This document shows, piece after piece, positions 57,982-64,000 of a stretch of 64,000 bases of DNA. The translations under genes and the position numbers were made by a program. Below the pieces are notes generated by a model, which was not told where the DNA came from, did not search any database, and saw only the letters and a list, made by a program, of their open reading frames with translations. Each line of letters begins with the position of its first letter. Position 1 is the stretch's first letter. This DNA comes from Nocardioides litoris. GTDB lineage: Bacteria; Actinomycetota; Actinomycetes; Propionibacteriales; Nocardioidaceae. The stretch spans positions 175,724-239,723 of the forward strand of contig NZ_VDMR01000006.1 of NCBI RefSeq assembly GCF_006346315.1. Reading direction: 5' to 3'.

Positions 57982-59031
57982 ATGAAGAAGAACTTCAAGG
58001 CCGCGGCGGCGCTGGGCGCTGTCGGGGTGCTGGCCTTGAGTGCTTGCGGTGGCGGCGACTCGGGCGGGGGCGGGGGCGAGTCGATCGCCCTGAGCGGCTT
58101 CTCGATCCTCGAGGCGGCCAACGAGGGCATCTTCGAGGACTTCCAGGGGACGGACGCGGGCCAGGACGTCGAGTTCACCCCGTCGTACGGCGCCTCGGGC
58201 GACCAGAGCCGCGCCGTCGTGGCCGGCTCCGAGGCCGACGTCGTGCACTACTCGCTCGAGACCGACGTGACCCGCCTGGTCGGCGAGGGCCTGGTGGCCG
58301 AGGACTGGAAGGACAACGCCACCAACGGCATCGCGACCTCCTCCGTCGTCGTGTTCGTGGTCCGCCCGGGCAATCCCGACGACATCCAGGGCTGGGACGA
58401 CCTGGTGGAGGAGGGCACCGAGATCATCACCCCCAACCCGGGCTCGTCCGGCTCGGCGCGGTGGAACATCCTCGCCGCGTGGGCCCACGCCACCGGGGGC
58501 GGTGACGACGAGGCCGCCGGCCGCGACTTCGTCACCCAGCTGCTCGACAACGTCATCGCCCTGCCCGGCAGCGGCCGCGAGGCGACCACCGCCTTCACCG
58601 ACGGCAGCGGCGACGTGCTCCTCTCCTACGAGAACGAGGCCATCCTGGCCAAGCAGAACGGCGCCGACATCGACTACGTCGTGCCGGACGACACGCTGCT
58701 GATCGAGAACCCCGCCGCCGTGACGGTCGAGGGTGCGAAGAAGCCGGCCGCGGAGGCCTTCCTCGAGTTCCTCACCGGTCCCGAGGCCCAGGCCGACTAC
58801 GCCTCCTTCGGGTTCCGGCCGGTCGTCGACGGCGTCGACGTCCCCGAGGTCGAGGGCGCCAACGACCCGGCCGACCCGTTCCCGGCCGTCGGCACGCTCT
58901 ACACCATCGACGAGAACTTCGGCGGCTGGGGCGAGGCCGCTGACGAGTACTTCGGCGACGGCGAGGAGGGCAACCCCCTCGGCATCATCACCGAGATCCA
59001 GCAGCAGACCGGTCAGGTCGGCGAGGAGTAG
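57982..59031 (+). CDS. Sulfate ABC transporter substrate-binding lipoprotein
   Basis: 349 aa. The signal peptide has lipobox LSAC (C22), followed by a Gly/Ser linker. The periplasmic-binding fold shows sulfate/thiosulfate family blocks SYGASGDQSRAVVAGSEADVVHYSLE (part), PNPGSSGSARWNILAAWAHA and YENEAILAKQNGADIDYVVPDDTLLIENPAAV (part). It captures sulfate outside the membrane for the CysTWA importer encoded next. Confidence 0.93.
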   Translation: MKKNFKAAAALGAVGVLALSACGGGDSGGGGGESIALSGFSILEAANEGIFEDFQGTDAGQDVEFTPSYGASGDQSRAVVAGSEADVVHYSLETDVTRLVGEGLVAEDWKDNATNGIATSSVVVFVVRPGNPDDIQGWDDLVEEGTEIITPNPGSSGSARWNILAAWAHATGGGDDEAAGRDFVTQLLDNVIALPGSGREATTAFTDGSGDVLLSYENEAILAKQNGADIDYVVPDDTLLIENPAAVTVEGAKKPAAEAFLEFLTGPEAQADYASFGFRPVVDGVDVPEVEGANDPADPFPAVGTLYTIDENFGGWGEAADEYFGDGEEGNPLGIITEIQQQTGQVGEE

Positions 59032-59036
59032 GACCG

Positions 59037-59918
59037 ATGTCGAGCGCGCTCTCCGGGGCGACGATCGACACGACCGGGCCGGCGTCCCCGAAGGGACGCC
59101 GGCCTGGTCGTGCGAAGCGGACGACCCCTCGCAACACGCTCACGGGCGGCGCCGGGCTGGGCCTGGGCATCACGATGCTCTGGTTCAGCCTCCTGGTGCT
59201 GCTCCCGCTCTCGGCCATCGTGGCCCGCGCCGCCGCGGGCGGCTGGGACAGCTACGTCAACGTCCTCCAGAACGAGCAGACGTGGGCCGCGGTGGTCCTC
59301 ACCGTGCGGTCAGCGGCGATCGTCACGGTGCTCAACATCGTGACCGGCACGATCATCGCCTGGGTGCTGGTCCGGGACCGGTTCCCGGGCAAGGCGATCC
59401 TCAACGTCATCATCGACGTGCCCTTCGCCCTGCCCACGATCGTGGCCGGGCTGGTGCTGCTGGCGCTCTACGGCCCCAACAGCCCGATCGGCCTCGACTG
59501 GGCGTTCACGCCCAACTCGGTGCTGCTGGCCTTCGCCTTCGTCACGCTGCCGTTCATCGTGCGCACGGTGCAACCGGTGCTCGAGGAGCTCGACGCCGAC
59601 GTGGAGGAGGCCGCGGCGAGCCTCGGCGCGAGCCGCTTCACCATCTTCCGCCGGATCATCCTGCCCAGCCTGTTCCCGGCGATCATCGCGGGCGCCACGC
59701 TGAGCTTCGCGCGGGCGATCTCGGAGTTCGGCTCGCTGGTGCTGCTCAGCGGCAGCCGCCCCTTCGAGACCGAGGTGGCCTCGGTGCGCATCCTGTCCTT
59801 CATCGAGAACGGCAGCTACGCCTCCGCGGCCGCGCTGGCCTCGGTCCTGCTCGCGGTGGCCCTGGCCGTCATCGTGGTGCTGGACCTGGTCCAGAGGCGG
59901 GTGGCGCGTCGTGGTTGA
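59037..59918 (+). CDS. cysT: Sulfate ABC transporter permease CysT
   Basis: 293 aa, six membrane helices after a roughly 40-residue hydrophilic N-terminus. The EAA loop that docks to the ATPase reads EEAAASLGASRFTIFRRIILP (part, near 184-203). DVPFALPTIVAGLVLLALYG is also typical. It ends 8 nt inside cysW. Confidence 0.93.
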   Translation: MSSALSGATIDTTGPASPKGRRPGRAKRTTPRNTLTGGAGLGLGITMLWFSLLVLLPLSAIVARAAAGGWDSYVNVLQNEQTWAAVVLTVRSAAIVTVLNIVTGTIIAWVLVRDRFPGKAILNVIIDVPFALPTIVAGLVLLALYGPNSPIGLDWAFTPNSVLLAFAFVTLPFIVRTVQPVLEELDADVEEAAASLGASRFTIFRRIILPSLFPAIIAGATLSFARAISEFGSLVLLSGSRPFETEVASVRILSFIENGSYASAAALASVLLAVALAVIVVLDLVQRRVARRG

Positions 59919-60720
59919 GGTCTCCACGCCCACCAAGTGGGCGCTGCGCCTGGTCGCGGTCGGCTACGTGTTCTTCCTCGTCGCCTGGCCGACCGGCCTG
60001 CTGGCCACCCGCACCTTCGAGGGTGGCGTCTCCAACCTGGTCGAGACGCTGGCCGACCCCGACGTCCAGTCCGCCCTGGCCCTCACCGGCCGGGTGGCGC
60101 TGCTCGCGGTGGTCATCAACCTGCTCTTCGGGGTCACCATCTCGCTGCTGCTCGTGCGCTACGAGTTCCCGGGCAAGCGGGCGCTCTCGGCGCTGATCGA
60201 CCTGCCGCTCTCGGTGTCCCCGGTCGTGGTGGGCCTGTCGCTGGTGCTGGTCTACAACAGCCGCGACGGCTGGTTCGGCCCGTCGCTCAGCGACGCCGGG
60301 GTCGACGTCATCTTCCACACCCCGGGCCTGGTGATGGCGACGACCTTCGTCGCCTTGCCGCTGGTCATCCGCGAGATCGTGCCGGTGCTGACCGAGATCG
60401 GCGACGACCAGGAGCAGGCTGCCCGCAGCCTCGGGGCCAACGCCCGGCAGACCTTCTGGCGGATCACCCTGCCCAGCATCAAGTGGGCCGTGGTGTACGG
60501 CGTCGTGCTGGCCACCGCGCGCTCGGTCGGCGAGTTCGGCGCGGTCAAGGTGGTCTCCAACAACATCAGCGGCCAGACCCAGACGGCCACCCTCATGGTC
60601 GAGGAGAAGTACCAGAACTTCGCCCAGGACCAGGCGTACGCGATCGCCTTCCTCCTCGTCCTCGTCAGCATCGCCTGCCTCGTGATCGTCGCGGTGCTCC
60701 GCCCCTCGAGCGAGAAGTGA
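59911..60720 (+). CDS. cysW: Sulfate ABC transporter permease CysW
   Basis: 269 aa, six membrane helices. The EAA loop reads QEQAARSLGANARQTFWRI (near 168-186). DLPLSVSPVVVGLSLVLVY and ARSVGEFGAVKVVSNNISGQ are CysW-type. It pairs with CysT to form the sulfate channel. It starts with a GTG inside the cysT end. Confidence 0.93.
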   Translation: MVEVSTPTKWALRLVAVGYVFFLVAWPTGLLATRTFEGGVSNLVETLADPDVQSALALTGRVALLAVVINLLFGVTISLLLVRYEFPGKRALSALIDLPLSVSPVVVGLSLVLVYNSRDGWFGPSLSDAGVDVIFHTPGLVMATTFVALPLVIREIVPVLTEIGDDQEQAARSLGANARQTFWRITLPSIKWAVVYGVVLATARSVGEFGAVKVVSNNISGQTQTATLMVEEKYQNFAQDQAYAIAFLLVLVSIACLVIVAVLRPSSEK

Positions 60721-60730
60721 AGGACCACCC

Positions 60731-61717
60731 ATGAGCATCGACATCACTGGCGTGACCAAGAGGTTCGGCGACTTCGTCGCCCTCGACGACGTCAACGTCT
60801 CCATCCCCACCGGCCAGCTGACGGCCCTCCTCGGCCCGTCCGGCGGCGGCAAGTCCACGCTGCTGCGCATCATCGCGGGCCTCGACAGCGCCGACACCGG
60901 CTCGATCCGGATCGAGGGCACCGACGCCACCTCGCTCCCGCCGCAGAAGCGCAACGTCGGCTTCGTCTTCCAGCACTACGCGGTCTTCAAGCACATGTCG
61001 GTCGCCAAGAACGTGGCGTTCGGCCTGGAGATCCGCAAGCGGCCCAAGCACGAGGTCACCCAGCGGGTCGAGGAGCTCCTCGGCCTCGTCCACCTCTCGC
61101 AGTTCGCCCACCGGATGCCCAACCAGCTCTCCGGCGGCCAGCGCCAGCGCATGGCGCTCGCCCGGGCCCTCGCCGTCGAGCCGACGGTGCTGCTGCTCGA
61201 CGAGCCCTTCGGTGCCCTCGACGCCAAGGTCCGCAAGGAGCTGCGCGACTGGCTGCGCCGCCTGCACGACGAGGTGCACGTGACCACGGTGTTCGTGACC
61301 CACGACCAGGAGGAGGCCCTCGAGGTCGCCGACGAGATCGTGGTCATCAACGAGGGCCGCGTCGAGCAGATCGGCTCGCCCGAGCAGCTCTACGACGAGC
61401 CGGCCAACGACTTCGTCATGAGCTTCCTCGGCGAGGTCACCACCCTCGACGGCCGGATCGTGCGACCGCACGACATCGAGGTCGAGCTCGCCCCGGTCCC
61501 GGGCGCGGTCGAGGGCACCGTCACCCGCGTCCTGCGGGTCGGGTTCGAGGTCAAGCTCACCGTGGCCACCGCCGGCGGCGACGTCACGGTCGCGATGACC
61601 CGCACCCACCTGCGCGGGCTCGGTGCCGACGAGGGCTCCCGCGTGTGGCTCTACGCCGCCAAGGGGGCCGTCACGGTCGCCGGCACCGCGGTCAAGGAGA
61701 CCGCGGTCGCCGGCTGA
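60731..61717 (+). CDS. cysA: Sulfate ABC transporter ATPase CysA
   Basis: 328 aa. Walker A GPSGGGKST (35-43, K41), Q-loop FVFQHYAVF, signature LSGGQRQRMALARAL (about 133-147), Walker B VLLLDEPFGALD and the H-loop VTHDQEEALE. A TOBE-like C-terminal region (about 235-320) follows. It powers the CysTW importer. A large nested hairpin follows the stop. Confidence 0.95.
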   Translation: MSIDITGVTKRFGDFVALDDVNVSIPTGQLTALLGPSGGGKSTLLRIIAGLDSADTGSIRIEGTDATSLPPQKRNVGFVFQHYAVFKHMSVAKNVAFGLEIRKRPKHEVTQRVEELLGLVHLSQFAHRMPNQLSGGQRQRMALARALAVEPTVLLLDEPFGALDAKVRKELRDWLRRLHDEVHVTTVFVTHDQEEALEVADEIVVINEGRVEQIGSPEQLYDEPANDFVMSFLGEVTTLDGRIVRPHDIEVELAPVPGAVEGTVTRVLRVGFEVKLTVATAGGDVTVAMTRTHLRGLGADEGSRVWLYAAKGAVTVAGTAVKETAVAG

Positions 61718-61722
61718 CCGGG

Positions 61723-61794
61723 CCACCCGCCGCACCGACCGGCCGGGTCGTCCTCCTCGCAGGGGCGGCCCGGCCGTCGTCGTACGGCGGGTGG
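61723..61794. terminator. Nested hairpin between cysA and the SRPBCC gene
   Basis: Outer arms CCACCCGCCG / CGGCGGGTGG (10 bp) enclose inner arms GGCCGGG / CCCGGCC (7 bp). It sits between convergent genes and likely acts both ways. Confidence 0.7.
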
Positions 61795-61803
61795 GGCGGC
61801 GGG

Positions 61804-62280
61804 TCAGGGGGCGAGGGACTCGGCCCGGACCCGGAGGGCCTCGGCGTGGCGTCGGAACCCGTCGGCGACGCGGCCCGGTCCGGCCAGGCGCACCAGCGGC
61901 CCGGAGAGCTCCTCGACGGTGTCGTAGGTGGTCGGTCCGCCGGCGCGCTGGGTCAGCCGCTGGTGCCGGGTGCCGCGCACCAGGCCCAGCCGGGCGGGCA
62001 GGCCCTCGTAGACGTAGGACAGCCGGGCCGTGGTGGTGCCGTCGGCCCCGGTGGTCGGCGGCTCGATCGCGCTGATGCGCTCCGGCGAGCGGGCGCGACC
62101 GCCGCCGGCCCACCGCACGTGCAGCACGATCGGGTTGCCCACCGCCGGCGGCTGCGGGGTCTCGGCCCGGACCACGAAGGGGTTCCACGCGGCGTACGCG
62201 TCGGTGTCGAGCACGACCTGCCAGCAGACGGCCAGGGGTGCGTCGATGTCGACGCGGGCGCTCGGCCGGGCCGTGGGCAC
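61804..62280 (-). CDS. SRPBCC-family protein
   Basis: 158 aa from GTG 62280, 14 nt after the yajQ stop on the same strand. The START/polyketide-cyclase-like fold is suggested by ARVDIDAPLAVCWQVVLDTDAYAAWNPFVV at the start (part shown), a central strand LSYVYEGLPARLGLVRGTRHQ, and a C-terminal helix (VADGFRRHAEALRVRAESL). Such proteins bind hydrophobic ligands; none is predicted here. The open frame continues upstream through yajQ in another frame, but that is chance. Confidence 0.78.
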   Translation of the reverse strand: MPTARPSARVDIDAPLAVCWQVVLDTDAYAAWNPFVVRAETPQPPAVGNPIVLHVRWAGGGRARSPERISAIEPPTTGADGTTTARLSYVYEGLPARLGLVRGTRHQRLTQRAGGPTTYDTVEELSGPLVRLAGPGRVADGFRRHAEALRVRAESLAP

Positions 62281-62294
62281 GGTGCTCGGGCGGG

Positions 62295-62786
62295 TCAGCG
62301 GTAGTTGGTGAACTGGACCGCGAAGTCGTAGTCGGCCTCGCGCACCAGCTGCTGGACGGCCTGCAGGTCGTCGCGCTTCTTCGACGAGACCCGCAGCTCG
62401 TCGCCCTGCACCTGCGCCTTGACGCCCTTGGGGCCCTCGTCGCGGATCAGCTTGCTGATCTTCTTGGCGTCGTCGCTCGTGATGCCCTCCTTGAGCGCGA
62501 TGCCGATCTTGGACTGCTGGCCCGAGGGGCGCGGCTCGGAGGCGTCGAGGATCTTCAGGCTCTGCTTGCGCTTGATGAGCTTGTCCTTGAACACGTCGAG
62601 CACCGCGCTGGCGCGGTCGTCGGCCGAGGCGGTGATCTCGATCGCGTGCTCGCCCTGCCACTCGATCGTGGCGCCGGTGCCCTTGAAGTCGAAGCGGGTG
62701 GCGATCTCGCGGGCCGTCTGCCCGAGGGCGTTGTCGACCTCCTGGCGGTCGATCTTGCTGACGATGTCGAACGACGAGTCGGCCAT
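62295..62786 (-). CDS. yajQ: YajQ-family nucleotide-binding protein
   Basis: 163 aa from ATG 62786 with AGAGGAGA upstream; the frame runs on to 62939, but that would cross the tRNA gene. The N-terminus ADSSFDIVSKIDRQEVDNAL and the strands FDFKGTGATIEWQ, GIALKEGI and QVQGDELRVSSKKRDDLQAV (part) are the UPF0234/YajQ pattern. Family members bind nucleotides, in some species cyclic di-GMP. Physiological role here unknown. Confidence 0.94.
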   Translation of the reverse strand: MADSSFDIVSKIDRQEVDNALGQTAREIATRFDFKGTGATIEWQGEHAIEITASADDRASAVLDVFKDKLIKRKQSLKILDASEPRPSGQQSKIGIALKEGITSDDAKKISKLIRDEGPKGVKAQVQGDELRVSSKKRDDLQAVQQLVREADYDFAVQFTNYR

Positions 62787-62889
62787 GGCTGTCTCCTCTG
62801 GGGTCGGGGTGCGATTCCCTCGTCGAGGGAAGGCTGCGCTATTGTCGTGCCTCGTCGTCGGCCGCTCCAACGCGGCCCGGCACATCCCT

Positions 62890-62974
62890 GGCAGGTTGCC
62901 CGAGCGGCCAAAGGGAGCTGACTGTAAATCAGCCGGCACAGCCTACGCTGGTTCGAATCCAGCACCTGCCACCA
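62890..62974 (+). tRNA. tRNA-Tyr (anticodon GTA), CCA encoded
   Basis: 85 nt class II tRNA. The acceptor stem GGCAGGT pairs with ACCTGCC, followed by discriminator A and an encoded CCA. The anticodon arm GCTGA-CTGTAAA-TCAGC places GTA at 62924-62926. A long variable arm (near CGGCACAGCCTACG) and the T-arm GCTGG-TTCGAAT-CCAGC complete it. No integrase or attachment repeat is visible beside it. Confidence 0.97.
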
Positions 62975-62976
62975 CA

Positions 62977-63013
62977 GGGCCCGACGCACCGCGTCCGGGC
63001 CCTTCTGGTTTTT
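62977..63013 (+). terminator. Terminator after tRNA-Tyr
   Basis: The stem GGGCCCG-ACGC / GCGT-CCGGGCCC has one bulge. It is followed by a T-rich stretch with five consecutive T (63009-63013), a typical intrinsic terminator. Confidence 0.8.
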
Positions 63014-63122
63014 CTTCGACGGAAATGTCCAGACCGGCCAATCCGGTCGAGGAGCCGCGTCGAACGGAGGGCACGTGGTCCGGCGTGGGCCACGTCACCC
63101 CGACGAAGGGCTCACCTCCGCC

Positions 63123-63905
63123 ATGCTCCCTCTCAAGCGTCCCTCCCTGCGCCGCCCGAGCGGCCCGATGATCATGTCGACCGCCGCGCTCGTGGTCGCC
63201 CTCGGCGGCACGTCGTACGCCGCCGCGACGATCGGCACCGCCGACATCCGCAACGACGCCGTGACGTCGGCCAAGATCAAGAACGGCACGATCCAGCAGC
63301 GTGACCTCACCGACGGCGCGCGTGCGGGCCTGAAGGGCCAGACCGGCGCGCAGGGCCCGGCCGGCCCGCGCGGGCCGCAGGGCCTGCCCGGCGCCGGTCG
63401 GTGGGCCCTCATCGGCCCCGACGGCACCATCCAGGCCCAGTCGGGCGGCTTCACGCTGGTCGCGGGCTACCCGACGTTGACCAACACCGCGCCCGAGGGC
63501 CAGCCCGACAACTCGCTGCGCGCCAACGGCAATGTCTACCTCAACGCCAACGAGGAGCTCTCCGACAACGCCATCGTGGCGACCGTGGTGCTGCAGAACA
63601 CCGTCGACCAGGACGGCAACAGCAACACCAACGGCCGCGCGGGCGGCGCGGACCAGAACGCCGAGTTCTCCGGCGAGATCAGCGTCAGCCGGTGCAGCTT
63701 CACCGGCAACACCGGCGTCCCGATCCCGACCAACTGCGCCCCCGCGGGTGCGCAGAACGCGACGAGCTTCGTCGTCAGCCCCCGGCTCAGCGACGGCTCC
63801 GTCACCACCGGCGCCGGCACCACGGGCTCGCTCGGCACCCGCAAGGCCTTCTACGTGGTGATCACCGGCGACTCGAGCGACTACGTCGCCCCGACTGCGC
63901 GCTGA
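63123..63905 (+). CDS. Secreted protein with short collagen-like segment
   Basis: 260 aa from ATG 63123; a GTG at 63075 would add 16 residues before the signal. A signal or anchor segment (about 16-35) is followed by ADIRNDAVTSAKIKNGTIQQRDL. This motif recurs in actinobacterial surface proteins. About eight Gly-X-Y triplets (69-92, GLKGQTGAQGPAGPRGPQGLPG) come next. The remaining 165 residues look like a beta-rich domain with two cysteines (about C198 and C209) and Asn/Ser/Thr-rich strands. Function unknown; possibly surface structure or adhesion. Confidence 0.78.
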   Translation: MLPLKRPSLRRPSGPMIMSTAALVVALGGTSYAAATIGTADIRNDAVTSAKIKNGTIQQRDLTDGARAGLKGQTGAQGPAGPRGPQGLPGAGRWALIGPDGTIQAQSGGFTLVAGYPTLTNTAPEGQPDNSLRANGNVYLNANEELSDNAIVATVVLQNTVDQDGNSNTNGRAGGADQNAEFSGEISVSRCSFTGNTGVPIPTNCAPAGAQNATSFVVSPRLSDGSVTTGAGTTGSLGTRKAFYVVITGDSSDYVAPTAR

Positions 63906-64000
63906 TCTACGCACTGCCGCTCCACCTGCACCACCGGACGGGCGCCCCCGGCATGCGGGGGGGCGGGCGGGCGTTGACCCCCCCCCTGGCCCACCACACC
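63906..64000. other. Low-complexity end of the window
   Basis: No gene is visible. A GC hairpin (CCCCCG-GCAT-GCGGGGG region near 63938-63965) and long G and C runs close the window. The hairpin could be a terminator for the collagen-like gene. Confidence 0.4.

Noticed and set aside
62860..63010. Integrated element at tRNA-Tyr
   Set aside because: tRNA genes are common integration sites, but no integrase, no duplicated tRNA end and no foreign-looking genes are seen in the adjoining sequence.

Overview
This is a very GC-rich stretch of actinobacterial chromosome. Frequent GTG starts, TGA stops and many 4-base GTGA/ATGA gene overlaps fit that. Menaquinone genes, a BldN-type sigma factor and the order sigma / HAD / AMP-ligase / rex-hemA-hemC-hemD (closely like the Streptomyces bldN-rex-hemACD neighbourhood) point to a Propionibacteriales/Nocardioidaceae-like organism. 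The genus is an inference. I see no prophage, insertion sequence or CRISPR array. The window is core chromosome.

Layout. 1-0.6 kb: end of an acyltransferase gene. 0.7-3.8 kb (minus strand): an anti-sigma-like DUF5667 protein, a BldN-like ECF sigma factor and a HAD phosphatase. 3.8-12 kb: acyl-CoA ligase, glutaredoxin, then rex-(repeat ORF)-hemA-hemC-hemD and hemB. 12-13.4 kb: a secreted lytic transglycosylase. 13.6-19.6 kb: hemL, a histidine phosphatase and a cytochrome c maturation set (resA, ccdA, resB, ccsB). 19.8-33.4 kb: menaquinone genes (menA, menE-menC-menD, menF, menG) mixed with a Na+/H+ antiporter carrying a zinc finger, a PP2C phosphatase, an MBL hydrolase, a GNAT enzyme and an L,D-transpeptidase. 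33.5-35.5 kb: three coupled AIM24-family genes. 35.7-52.7 kb: complete nuoA-N (complex I) followed by a polyprenyl diphosphate synthase. 52.7-57.7 kb: palindromic repeats, rarD, a small secreted protein and korBA (2-oxoacid:ferredoxin oxidoreductase). 58-61.7 kb: a sulfate ABC importer. 61.8-64 kb: SRPBCC protein, yajQ, tRNA-Tyr and a collagen-like secreted protein.

How it fits together. Most genes build one respiratory chain: tetrapyrrole synthesis, covalent heme attachment, menaquinone head group and tail, complex I, and a ferredoxin-linked TCA step. The NADH/NAD+ sensor Rex is encoded here. Rex-operator-like sites lie in its own promoter (5826-5843) and just downstream of a likely nuo promoter (35673-35690), so heme and complex I supply may be tied to redox state.

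The most unusual structures are: (i) a 22-unit, 12-bp tandem array between rex and hemA that is itself an open frame overlapping both neighbours by GTGA; (ii) a dispersed palindromic repeat family at two loci, one copy of which supplies the hemB ribosome-binding site; (iii) a consistent leaderless-promoter pattern, with a TANNNT-like hexamer ending 6-7 nt before the start codon, at about fourteen genes.
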